A stretch of 13,318 nucleotides of DNA from Deltaproteobacteria bacterium (GTDB lineage Bacteria; Desulfobacterota; JADFXK01), in assembly GCA_015233285.1 (NCBI GenBank), contig JADFYA010000057.1, positions 1 to 13,318 on the forward strand, given 5' to 3'. Position 1 is the stretch's first letter. Each line of letters opens with the position of its first letter. A program made the translations under genes and the position numbers. The notes under the pieces were generated by a model. The model was given only the letters and a program-made list of their open reading frames with translations. It had not been told where the DNA came from and searched no databases. This document shows, piece after piece, positions 6,398-13,318 of this stretch.

Positions 6398-6925
6398 ATG
6401 AAAATATGGTTGATTGGTGACCGTGACGCCAATCGCGTCCGGATAGGTGAGAACCTGTCCCAAAAATTGAGTTGGCCGTTTATAGATGCCAATCGGCTCC
6501 TGGAACAAGAAAATAACTCACCTGTTTCGAGTCTGGTGGCCCAATGGGGTTGGACCCAATTTTGCCGCAGACTGGACAAGAGGGTCCGCTCTCTGGCTCA
6601 GGACCGTCAGGACGCGGTTATCTCCCTAGGCCTGAGCGTGGCCTCCGACCATAATAACCTGACGTTGTTAAAAAAGAAAGGCTATGTCGTATTCATCGCG
6701 ACGGCGGTTCAGGCTCTTTTGGATAAGCTGGTGTCGAGCGGTCGAGGCGGCGCCTTGTCCTCCGACCTGGCCCAAGTTTTGGAGACGGAGATAGGCCTGC
6801 CCAAGCGTTATCTTGATTTGGAGATAGAATCCACCGGAACCGGCCCTAGCGAGGACGCAGAGCGGATCATTAACTTATTGGGACTAAGAGATGCCGGGTC
6901 GGGACAAAGCTTAAAAACAGAATAA
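6398..6925 (+). CDS. Shikimate-kinase-like protein lacking the P-loop (probable pseudokinase)
   Basis: A 175-residue protein that follows the shikimate kinase (AroK) fold from end to end. It has an opening strand IWLIG, then NLSQKLSWPFIDANRLLE (compare the FxDxDxxIE element, here with only Asp30), a WGWTQFCRRLDKRV helix (compare GExxFRxxE), VISLGLS where the shikimate-binding GGG should be, LLKKKGYVVFIAT, and a C-terminal KRYLDLEIESTG followed by SEDAERIINLL. The ATP-binding loop GxxGxGKS/T is replaced by GDRDANRVRIG (7-17), with no lysine or Ser/Thr at the right place. It is therefore unlikely to phosphorylate shikimate. The reading frame is intact, arguing that it is a kept protein rather than a decaying gene. 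It lies 12 bases after the glycosylase. A nucleotide-binding regulator or scaffold role is possible but unproven. Confidence 0.7.
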   Translation: MKIWLIGDRDANRVRIGENLSQKLSWPFIDANRLLEQENNSPVSSLVAQWGWTQFCRRLDKRVRSLAQDRQDAVISLGLSVASDHNNLTLLKKKGYVVFIATAVQALLDKLVSSGRGGALSSDLAQVLETEIGLPKRYLDLEIESTGTGPSEDAERIINLLGLRDAGSGQSLKTE

Positions 6926-6980
6926 TCAGGTGCAGACAAGCACCGGTTTCGCTGACTGAGCGATTAAGAAATGGATCCCC

Positions 6981-9900
6981 ATGGCCAGGATTTTGATTGT
7001 TGATGACAGCCCCAGCGCCGTTGGCATTTACAAGAAGATGTTGCTGCGTCTGCGCTACGATGTGGTGGGGACTGCTTTCTCCGGAGCTGAGGGGGTAAAG
7101 CAGACGGAAGCTCTTATGCCGGACATTGTCTTGCTCGACATTGTTATGCCCGGCTCTTTAGATGGGATAGCGGCCGCCGAAATCATAAAGGATAAATTCG
7201 ATATCCCGGTGGTATTCCTAACCGCTTACTCCGAGGATGAACTGATAGACCGGGCCAAGCAGGTGGAACCTCTGGGTTACCTGATCAAACCCTTCCGGCG
7301 GAGAGAACTTAAGGCGGCCATCGAAATAGCCCTATATCGAAAGGATATGGAACGCCGGTTGCGGGAAACGGAGGAAAGGTTTCGTTTTCTGGCCGACACC
7401 ACCGGCGATGCTCTTTATCAGTTGCGCTATGATTCGATGACGTATGATTATATTAGCCAGGGCATTGCCACATTAACCGGGTACACTCCGGCTGAAATAA
7501 ACACACACTCTTTTTCCAGGCTGGTCAAGAAGGTGAATATTCCGGGGGAGGGCGACGCCCCGGTGGATCTGATCATGCAAAATCGAATTTCGGGCCGGGT
7601 CGGGGAGTATCTTGCGGATTACTTGATCGAGACCAGGTCCGGCCAAATGAAGTGGCTGTCCGATCATTCCTTTCCCTGGAGGGATAATCAGGGACAAGTT
7701 ATCGGATCGGTGGGGATCCTATCCGATATTACAGCCCGTAAAAAGGCGGAAGAGGCCTACCGCGAGTCCGAACAGCGGCTAGCCGCCGTATTCCGGCAAA
7801 CACCCGCCATGATAGTCATCACCACGCTGCAGGAAGGCCGCTACCTGGAGGTAAATGACGCCTTTGAACGCATCTCGGGATACTCCCGCGATGAGGCTTT
7901 GGGTAAAACTTCGTTAGATCTGGGCCTGTATCGGGAACCCAAGGACCGGGATGATTTTGTTCAGAGGCTGCAAGATGATGGTGAAGTCCGCAACTATGAG
8001 GTGACTTCCCTGGATAGGTCCGGGAAGAACATAGAGAGACTGGTCTTTGCCGTACCCATCACCTATCAAGGCGAGCCTTGCATTCTGTCTGCGTCCAGTG
8101 ATATTACCGAGTTAAAGCGGGCCCAACGGATTCTGGCCGATAAGCAGGCCCGGCTCAATGCCATCATCGACAGTGCTCCTTTGGCCATCTGGTCATTGGA
8201 TCGGGATTTATGTTATCGAGATTTCAATGCCACCTTTAGTCGTCGTTTTCGCGAAATTACCGGAGTAGAATTGCGGGAAGGAATGCGGGCCACCTTACAC
8301 CTTGACCCAGAAGAGGCTCCAACGTGGGAGGAGCAGTATCAGCGGGCTTTACGGGGCGAGCGGATGGAGGTTGAGCACGCATTCAAGGTTTGGGGAAAGG
8401 ATTTGTTCATCCGGATCACCTTCGGCCCGATCAGATCTGAATCTGGTGAAATTACCGGAGCATTGATGCTCGGTCAAAACATCACCGACCAGAAACTGGC
8501 TCAAGAGGCATTGCACCGCAGCGAAGAGCGCTTTATGCTGGCCCTGGAGGCGACCAGGGATGGGCTGTGGGATTGGAACCCGAAGACCGGTGAAGTCTAC
8601 TTTAGTCCGCGTTATTACACCATGCTGGGATACGCACCCGATGAGGCGCCCCCATCCTATGACACCTGGGCCGCTTTACTTCATCCTGATGATCGGGAGG
8701 GGGCGATCCAAAAACTTGAGTCTTGCATCTACGGCGCGTCGAGTTATGAAGTTGAATTCAGGCTAAAAACGAAATCAGGTGAATGGCGCTGGATTCTGGG
8801 CCGGGGCAAGGTGGTGGAACGGGAAGCTGATGGCCGGGCCCTCCGAATCGTCGGGACATACTTCGATATCACCGAGCGTAAGGAATCTGAAGCTAAGATA
8901 AAACATTTAAATAATATTTTGCGCTCCGTGCGCAGCGTCAGCCAGTTGATCACCAGGGAAAAAGACCGGGACAAAATGATCGCTGATGCTTGTGATGTTC
9001 TGGTTAAGAATCGGGGCTATAGTTTTGCCTGGATTGTTCTGACCGACGACCGGGGAAGTCTTCTGGCCGCAGTCCAGGCCGGTTTTGATAAAGATAGTCT
9101 TCCTATGACGGAGTGTCTGGAGGGGGGGCGGTTTCCCGAGTGTGTCTTGTTCGCTCTCAGCCGGCCTGGAGTCCTGGTTTTTTATCCGGACGAGGCTCAA
9201 TGTAAAGGTTGCTTGCTGTCTGGAGAGTGTGGCTCCAGGGGCGTCATGACTTCCCGGTTAAACCACGGTGGAGTGGTCTACGGCGTCCTGGCCGTGTCTT
9301 TACCCGGCAGTTTCGGCTTTGACGCTGAGGAACAGGAACTGTTTGGCGAACTGGTGGCGGATATTTCGTATGCCTTGTACAATCTGGAGCAGGAAAATAA
9401 AATGAAACGCCTTGAGGCCCAGATTCGGCAAGCTCAAAAAATTCAAGCCATCGGGACTCTGGCCGGCGGCATAGCTCATGATTTTAACAACATCCTGTTC
9501 CCGATTATGGGTTATTCCGAGATGACCATGGACGATGTGACCGTGGGAACCCGGGCCCACCGCAATTTAGAGGCCATCTTGAAAGCGGCCAATCGGGCCA
9601 AGGATCTGGTCAGGCAGATCCTAACCTTTAGCCGGCAAACCGATCATCTCCTGGAGCCTTTGGCCCTTCAACCCCTGGTCAACGAATCACTGAAACTTCT
9701 TCGGGCGTCTATACCGGCAACTATTGAAATTGAGTCTGATATTGATCCGAGCGGTGGACCGGTAAGGGCGGATGCCACTCAGATCCATCAAGTCATTATG
9801 AACTTGTGTATTAACGCCTCCCAAGCTATGGCCCGGCATGGTGGGACATTAAAAGTGGACATGCAGGAGATTGAGCTTGACTCCCATCATGACGCGATCA

Positions 9901-10577
9901 GGCTTAATGTCAGCCCGGGGAAATATATCCGGCTTACCGTCGGTGATACCGGATGCGGGATGGAGCCACACGTTATGGAGAGGATTTTTGACCCGTATTT
10001 CACGACCAGGGCCTTGGAGGAGGGAACCGGTCTGGGCCTCTCGATGGTCCATGGCATAGTCCATAGTTACGGCGGGGCCATCGATGTGACCAGTCGGGTT
10101 GACGAGGGAACGACATTTCAGATCTACTTGCCCATTGCCGTGGGTCCGGCTAAGGTTCATGAACCTGAACCGGTGTCGTCCCATTTAACCAACCGAGAGT
10201 CCATATTAGTGGTTGATGATGAGAGGGAGGTGGCCAAGGTCATCGAACTGATGTTGGAACCCCTGGGTTATCAGGTGACGGCTTTGACCAACAGTCTAGA
10301 GGCGCTGGACATGTTTCGCACTGCGCCCGAAGCGTTTGATTTAGTTATTACGGACTTGACCATGCCCCAGTTGAGAGGAGACAGGTTATCCCGCAAACTG
10401 TTGGAGATAAGGCCGGATGTCCCGATCATTCTATGCACGGGATTTGATACGGAAGCAGCAAATGAAATCCTCATGGACAAGACTATTCGGGAGTGCTTGA
10501 CAAAACCTGTGGTCAAGGATAAGTTGGCCGAGGCCGTCAGACGGGTTCTGGATCAAGATCAAGATAAGGGGAAATGA
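6981..10577 (+). CDS. Cytoplasmic hybrid sensor histidine kinase (REC-PAS-PAS-PAS-PAS-GAF-HisKA-HATPase-REC)
   Basis: A 1198-residue soluble kinase with no membrane segment. Order: receiver domain 1-125 (acidic pocket, phosphoacceptor Asp53, Lys in LIKPF about 103); four PAS domains at about 132-258, 264-385, 389-505 and 514-638, the last with a clear [20 protein letters not shown] and C-terminal PAC motif; GAF at about 641-805; HisKA at 816-885 with phosphorylated His833 in GIAHDFNN; ATPase domain at about 925-1055 with the N box MNLCINASQ and G boxes GDTGCGM and GTGLGLSM; and a C-terminal receiver at 1073-1192 with Asp1125. The GAF domain has cysteines at 721, 741, 744 and 750. The ATG at 6981 has only a weak ribosome site, but it gives a complete receiver. 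The single receiver gene begins three bases after the stop, so the two are a co-translated phosphorelay pair. No output or HPt domain is present. Confidence 0.95.
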   Translation: MARILIVDDSPSAVGIYKKMLLRLRYDVVGTAFSGAEGVKQTEALMPDIVLLDIVMPGSLDGIAAAEIIKDKFDIPVVFLTAYSEDELIDRAKQVEPLGYLIKPFRRRELKAAIEIALYRKDMERRLRETEERFRFLADTTGDALYQLRYDSMTYDYISQGIATLTGYTPAEINTHSFSRLVKKVNIPGEGDAPVDLIMQNRISGRVGEYLADYLIETRSGQMKWLSDHSFPWRDNQGQVIGSVGILSDITARKKAEEAYRESEQRLAAVFRQTPAMIVITTLQEGRYLEVNDAFERISGYSRDEALGKTSLDLGLYREPKDRDDFVQRLQDDGEVRNYEVTSLDRSGKNIERLVFAVPITYQGEPCILSASSDITELKRAQRILADKQARLNAIIDSAPLAIWSLDRDLCYRDFNATFSRRFREITGVELREGMRATLHLDPEEAPTWEEQYQRALRGERMEVEHAFKVWGKDLFIRITFGPIRSESGEITGALMLGQNITDQKLAQEALHRSEERFMLALEATRDGLWDWNPKTGEVYFSPRYYTMLGYAPDEAPPSYDTWAALLHPDDREGAIQKLESCIYGASSYEVEFRLKTKSGEWRWILGRGKVVEREADGRALRIVGTYFDITERKESEAKIKHLNNILRSVRSVSQLITREKDRDKMIADACDVLVKNRGYSFAWIVLTDDRGSLLAAVQAGFDKDSLPMTECLEGGRFPECVLFALSRPGVLVFYPDEAQCKGCLLSGECGSRGVMTSRLNHGGVVYGVLAVSLPGSFGFDAEEQELFGELVADISYALYNLEQENKMKRLEAQIRQAQKIQAIGTLAGGIAHDFNNILFPIMGYSEMTMDDVTVGTRAHRNLEAILKAANRAKDLVRQILTFSRQTDHLLEPLALQPLVNESLKLLRASIPATIEIESDIDPSGGPVRADATQIHQVIMNLCINASQAMARHGGTLKVDMQEIELDSHHDAIRLNVSPGKYIRLTVGDTGCGMEPHVMERIFDPYFTTRALEEGTGLGLSMVHGIVHSYGGAIDVTSRVDEGTTFQIYLPIAVGPAKVHEPEPVSSHLTNRESILVVDDEREVAKVIELMLEPLGYQVTALTNSLEALDMFRTAPEAFDLVITDLTMPQLRGDRLSRKLLEIRPDVPIILCTGFDTEAANEILMDKTIRECLTKPVVKDKLAEAVRRVLDQDQDKGK

Positions 10578-10580
10578 AAC

Positions 10581-10955
10581 ATGGCGCATATTCTTATAGT
10601 GGACGACGATACACAAATTCGGGACATGCTTCGTCAGATGCTCGAACGGGAGGGCCACCAGGTTTCCGAAGCCGCAGATGGAGGTAAGGCCATTAAATGC
10701 TATCGCGAATTCCCGGCCGATCTTGTCATCACCGACATCCTGATGCCTGAAAAGGACGGCCTGGAGACTATCCTGGGGCTAAAAAGAGAGTTTCCGAGCG
10801 TGAAAATTATTGCCCTGTCGGGAGGAGGCCAGGTCGCACCTAAAAATTATTTGTTAATGGCTCAGAAGCTGGGGGCCCAACGGATTTTGACCAAACCCGT
10901 GGAACGAAAAGAGATGCTCGGAGCTGTCCGGGACCTGCTTGGCGACAAGGGATAA
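10581..10955 (+). CDS. Single-domain response regulator (CheY-like receiver)
   Basis: A 124-residue receiver with no output domain. Acidic residues Asp8-Asp10 open the domain. The phosphoacceptor is Asp52 in VITDILMP, the switch residue is Ser80 in ALSGGG, and the conserved Lys105 sits in ILTKPV. All the residues required for phosphorylation are present. It begins three bases after the hybrid kinase stop, with AAGGGGA as ribosome site, so it is almost surely the kinase's partner. It could act as an intermediate in the phosphorelay or through protein contact; the final target is not in the window. Bases 10661-10730 (codons 28-50) are exactly repeated at the left edge of the window. Confidence 0.95.
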   Translation: MAHILIVDDDTQIRDMLRQMLEREGHQVSEAADGGKAIKCYREFPADLVITDILMPEKDGLETILGLKREFPSVKIIALSGGGQVAPKNYLLMAQKLGAQRILTKPVERKEMLGAVRDLLGDKG

Positions 10956-10967
10956 GGCCGGTTATCA

Positions 10968-11027
10968 TAAAAATTCTAAAAAGAGAAGAGCGCCGCACCC
11001 AGGGATATTATTTAGGGGCGGCGCTCT
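10968..11027 (-). terminator. Rho-independent terminator after the cytochrome gene
   Basis: AGAGCGCCGC (10987-10996) and GCGGCGCTCT (11018-11027) are perfect 10-bp arms, with an extra three-pair CCC/GGG inside the loop. On the minus strand the stem is followed by TCTCTTTTTAGAATTTTTA, a T-rich tail, which fits termination of the cytochrome gene ending at 11069. The plus-strand side lacks a T run, so it is less likely to stop the receiver transcript coming from the left. Confidence 0.8.
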
Positions 11028-11068
11028 ATGTTACAAAGCCAGAGGAAACGGAATTACCCTTGATGTGA

Positions 11069-11455
11069 TTATTGCTTATGGCAGTCTTCACATTTCTGGA
11101 AGGGGCCCTTATTCGCCTCTTTGTGACAGTCTTTGCAATTCTTGTGGTAGGCATTTTGGAGTTTCAGCTTCTTGCCTTCCATCTTGTCGGTGTGGCAGGC
11201 TCCGCATTTTTGGACCGGGTCACCTTCTTTAAAGACGTTCTTGCCGTCTTTGTAAACATGGTGACATTTGTCGCACTTGACCTTATAATCGGTCGTGTGT
11301 TTCTTGTGATCAAATGGGACACCCGGCTTAGTCTTTTGTATTGAGTTGATGTTTGTTTTATCCGGCTGAGCCTGTTGCGCCATGGCCATACTAAACATTA
11401 ACATCCCGGCTACAAAGACCATGATGGTTAAGAAAGCGATAACACTCTTTTTCAT
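11069..11455 (-). CDS. Periplasmic tetrahaem cytochrome c, class III (c3 family)
   Basis: A 128-residue exported electron carrier. A signal peptide (MKKSVIAFLTIMVFVAG..., likely cut after AMA at about 26) is followed by a small Lys- and His-rich domain with four CxxCH haem sites: Cys61-His65, Cys84-His88, Cys107-His111 and Cys122-His126. Exactly four further histidines (His50, His53, His66, His104) are available as second axial ligands, as expected for low-potential bis-histidine haems. The FDHKKH motif before the first haem is typical of the class. All sites are the short CxxCH form; many classical c3 proteins have two longer CxxxxCH sites. Such proteins carry electrons between periplasmic hydrogenases or formate dehydrogenases and membrane complexes in sulfate reducers and relatives. 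It stands alone with its own promoter, strong GGGAGGTG ribosome site and terminator. Confidence 0.93.
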   Translation of the reverse strand: MKKSVIAFLTIMVFVAGMLMFSMAMAQQAQPDKTNINSIQKTKPGVPFDHKKHTTDYKVKCDKCHHVYKDGKNVFKEGDPVQKCGACHTDKMEGKKLKLQNAYHKNCKDCHKEANKGPFQKCEDCHKQ

Positions 11456-11494
11456 CTCCGCGTTTCACCTCCCTTCGTCAAAAAATCTTTTGCA

Positions 11495-11523
11495 TTAATA
11501 CCTAAGCCAAAGAATAATGTCAA
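11495..11523 (-). promoter_or_regulatory. Sigma70-type promoter of the cytochrome gene
   Basis: On the minus strand TTGACA (11523-11518) is a perfect -35 box. It is separated by exactly 17 bases from TATTAA (11500-11495), a four-of-six -10 box. Transcription would begin near 11487, leaving a leader of roughly 30 bases that contains the GGGAGGTG ribosome site. This is the best promoter in the window and suggests a strongly expressed gene. Confidence 0.75.
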
Positions 11524-11550
11524 GGAAATTGTTCTAATTAAGGTTTTCCT
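11523..11550. promoter_or_regulatory. Possible operator overlapping the cytochrome -35 box
   Basis: AGGAAA (11523-11528) and TTTCCT (11545-11550) are inverted arms around an AT-rich centre that includes TAATTA. The element abuts the -35 hexamer, a place where a regulator could act. The arms are short, so chance is a fair alternative. Confidence 0.25.
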
Positions 11551-11664
11551 GACAAATCAATAGGTTCAAACGGTGAAAAGACTTCGTGCCTTCTCCTTTC
11601 GCCGTATCCTCAGGTGGTTCTCTTTGTTCTAACCCGGTTATGATTCGTCTTATTACGCCGATAA

Positions 11665-12615
11665 TCAGAAACTGAGCAAAGTAATCCAAAAGGCCATGGT
11701 GAAGGCCGAGAAAAAAGTGGTGGTGGAGATGGCCGCGGAGGCAAAAGCCACGTCTCCGCCTAATTCCCTGGCCATGATTGTGGCTACGGTGGCGGAAGGG
11801 GCGCCCAGAATCAATGCCGCCACGGTCTTGGTCAATGAGGAAGCCCCGATGAAGGTCAAGGCCAGGACCGCTATTCCAGGAAGAAATATCAGCTTATAGA
11901 ATGAAATCCGGAGCAACGGCTTAATCCCGAAGGTCGCCGGTGAAAACGATAAAGTCGTCCCGATGAGCAGCAGGGCCAGCGGCAGGGCCATATTAGAGAT
12001 GATCTTCAAGGTATTAAACACAAACTGAGGTAGTTGCCAGCCCAGATAAGAGTACAGTATTCCGGCCAGGACGGATAGAACCAGGGGGTTCAGGATGACC
12101 GAGGCCACAGGCGGCCACCAACTATTGGCCGGTTGCTCCCCCAGTTCATCTCCGCCTCTTTTTCCATGGTAAGCCAGGACCAGGACCGACATAATATTTT
12201 GCATCAAGATGACTAAACCACTCAGGAGTCCGGCTTCGATCAGGCCCTCGTCCTGTAAGGCATAGTAGGCCCCGGCCAATCCAATGTAGCCCACATTGCT
12301 ATGGACACAGCACTGGATAAACGTGGCCATCGTTTTTTCCTTGCCCTCCCCGGCGTAGTAACGTTCGGCCACGGTCGAGCAGAACATCCAGGTGACCATA
12401 ATGGCGGCTAACGCGACCCAGACGGATTTAAGCTGAAAGGCTTGACCAAAAGGCGCCCTGGCGATCTCCAGGAAGAGGAGAGACGGGATGGCCATGTAAT
12501 AGACTAGTCTATTGGCCGGGCCGATAAACGCTCTGGGCAGAAAACCGATCTTCCGACATCCGCAACCCAGGGCAATCACCAGGAACATCGGCAGAATGTT
12601 TAAGAAAACTTGCAC
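11665..12615 (-). CDS. AEC-family (auxin efflux carrier-like) permease
   Basis: A 316-residue inner-membrane protein with about ten hydrophobic segments in two halves, separated by a polar loop at about 150-168. This is the usual size and plan of bacterial AEC transporters. Family features include the opening FLNILPMFLVIALGCGCRKIGF with NRLVYYMAIPSLLF, the QCCVHSNVGYIGL region in the middle of the first half, and the second-half ALPLALLLIGTTLS and GAPSATVATIMARELGG segments. Known relatives move organic acids such as malate, but the substrate here cannot be told. The start codon is GTG at 12615, supported by AAAGGA seven bases upstream; no better ATG lies nearby. A possible -35 box TTGACT lies in the upstream gap, with a poor -10. 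No terminator was recognised after the stop. Confidence 0.9.
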   Translation of the reverse strand: MQVFLNILPMFLVIALGCGCRKIGFLPRAFIGPANRLVYYMAIPSLLFLEIARAPFGQAFQLKSVWVALAAIMVTWMFCSTVAERYYAGEGKEKTMATFIQCCVHSNVGYIGLAGAYYALQDEGLIEAGLLSGLVILMQNIMSVLVLAYHGKRGGDELGEQPANSWWPPVASVILNPLVLSVLAGILYSYLGWQLPQFVFNTLKIISNMALPLALLLIGTTLSFSPATFGIKPLLRISFYKLIFLPGIAVLALTFIGASSLTKTVAALILGAPSATVATIMARELGGDVAFASAAISTTTFFSAFTMAFWITLLSF

Positions 12616-12806
12616 GGGACGTCCTTTTTGGCGGCGTTAAGTTTTTGGTTCGCGTCTCGTCATTAGGAGTGAAGTTCCGTTAACCCGATTAAGAAAAAAA
12701 GTCAATCTCAAAAAGGCTTCTCGACTTCTGTCTGGGAAATATATCGGCTCTCTTTAACCAATCTTTTTAATAACAGTATGTTATCTGTTGAGCATAACCG
12801 GCCTTC
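12616..12806. other. Intergenic gap with a small palindrome
   Basis: These 191 bases lie between the nucleoside transporter stop and the AEC start. They contain the palindrome ATAACA-gta-TGTTAT at 12770-12784, not followed by a T run on the minus strand. A minus-strand TTGACT lies 17 bases from TAACGG, a weak promoter candidate for the AEC gene. No reading frame with coding character was seen. Confidence 0.4.
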
Positions 12807-13318
12807 CTACCTGCTCAGGAGTATCGACTTGGACGTGTAAAAGGTACCGGCCACTGCACCGGTGAGGAGGCAGGCTAAAGTAGCGGACAGCAGCGCCCGT
12901 GGACCTAAGGCGGCCAGCTCCGACCGGCGTTTGGGGGCCAGGGCGGCCAAGCCTCCCACAAAGATAGCCATGGAGGCGACATGGGCAAATCCGCACAGGG
13001 CGTAGGTGGTCACCACGATCGATCGGTGGTGGACAAAGGCATGATTTTTCATCAACACGGCCAGATCTTGATAGGCGGCCACTTCGGTGACGATCAATCG
13101 TTCTCCGATCAATTTGGCGGCCGTCATGGCATCCTCCGGGGGAATACCGATGATCAGACAGAAAGGATAGAAGATGTAACCTAAGATATTCTTGAACGAC
13201 CAGATAAAGTTGCTCCCGACCATAGAATTAACCCAGCCCCCGGCCCAGCCCAAAATGAGGTCCAGGAGAGACAGCATCCCCAGAAAGGAGATCAACAGGG
13301 CCATAATCCCGATGACCA
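12807..13318 (-). CDS. Concentrative nucleoside transporter (CNT/NupC family), C-terminal part
   Basis: The C-terminal 170 or so residues of a sodium- or proton-coupled nucleoside importer of the inner membrane. The frame stays open to the right edge (codons V-I-G-I precede the internal Met at 13304), so the true start lies outside the window and that Met is not a real start; full-length family members are about 400 residues. Matching elements: ALLISFLGMLSLLDLILGW; FKNILGYIFYPFCLIIGIPPEDA; GERLIVTEVAAYQDLA, the place of the conserved NEF substrate-binding motif, here TEV; TTYALCGFAHVASMAIFVGGL; and PKRRSELAALGPRALLSATLACLLTGAVAG. The NEF to TEV difference may shift substrate preference. It ends at TAG, with no clear terminator before the AEC gene 191 bases downstream in the same direction. 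Confidence 0.9.
   Translation of the reverse strand, partial: VIGIMALLISFLGMLSLLDLILGWAGGWVNSMVGSNFIWSFKNILGYIFYPFCLIIGIPPEDAMTAAKLIGERLIVTEVAAYQDLAVLMKNHAFVHHRSIVVTTYALCGFAHVASMAIFVGGLAALAPKRRSELAALGPRALLSATLACLLTGAVAGTFYTSKSILLSR

Noticed and set aside
6926..6980. GGTGC/GCACC hairpin before the hybrid kinase as a terminator
   Set aside because: The stem is only five pairs and no T run follows, so the kinase may be transcribed with the upstream genes.
12770..12784. Palindrome ATAACA-gta-TGTTAT as terminator of the nucleoside transporter
   Set aside because: The stem is AT-rich and no T run follows on the minus strand, so termination is not supported. It is kept only as a remark in the intergenic entry.

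Overview
The window looks like a piece of a Gram-negative, anaerobic bacterial chromosome, most plausibly Desulfobacterota (former Deltaproteobacteria). The reasons are a Kdo transferase (lipopolysaccharide synthesis), a periplasmic four-haem cytochrome of the c3 class, a chemoreceptor with a haem-type CxxCH sensor domain, a very large PAS/GAF hybrid histidine kinase, and a small Cys-containing protein of a type I associate with that group. The taxonomic call is inference from gene content only. No mobile element, CRISPR array, rRNA or tRNA was seen.

Layout. (1) Positions 1-207 are odd: bases 1-70 exactly repeat an internal piece of the receiver gene at 10661-10730, then change abruptly into what looks like the C-terminal end of an unrelated, unidentified gene. 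This may be an assembly or amplification join, or a real duplication. (2) 283-5419 is a minus-strand block, read right to left: a secreted protein of three beta-gamma-crystallin domains, a haem-type methyl-accepting chemotaxis protein, a GNAT acetyltransferase, a DUF6125-like protein and waaA, ending in a probable terminator at 227-256. (3) 5717-10955 is a plus-strand block: an endonuclease III-family glycosylase with an altered Fe-S motif, a shikimate-kinase-like protein that has lost its P-loop, a 1198-residue REC-PAS4-GAF-HisKA-HATPase-REC hybrid kinase, and a single-domain response regulator. (4) 10968-13318 is minus strand again: the tetrahaem cytochrome with a clear sigma70-type promoter and its own terminator, an AEC-family permease, and the C-terminal part of a CNT nucleoside transporter that runs off the right edge.

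How they may work together. The hybrid kinase and the downstream receiver are almost certainly partners in a cytoplasmic phosphorelay. The haem chemoreceptor, the kinase's Cys-bearing GAF domain and the c-type cytochrome all fit a redox-responsive lifestyle, but no direct link between them is visible. The glycosylase and the degenerate kinase-like protein are 12 bases apart and probably co-transcribed. Most genes are ordinary for this kind of organism. The points that most deserve a second look are the terminal 70-bp duplication, the P-loop-less shikimate-kinase homologue, the three-cysteine glycosylase and the triple beta-gamma-crystallin protein.
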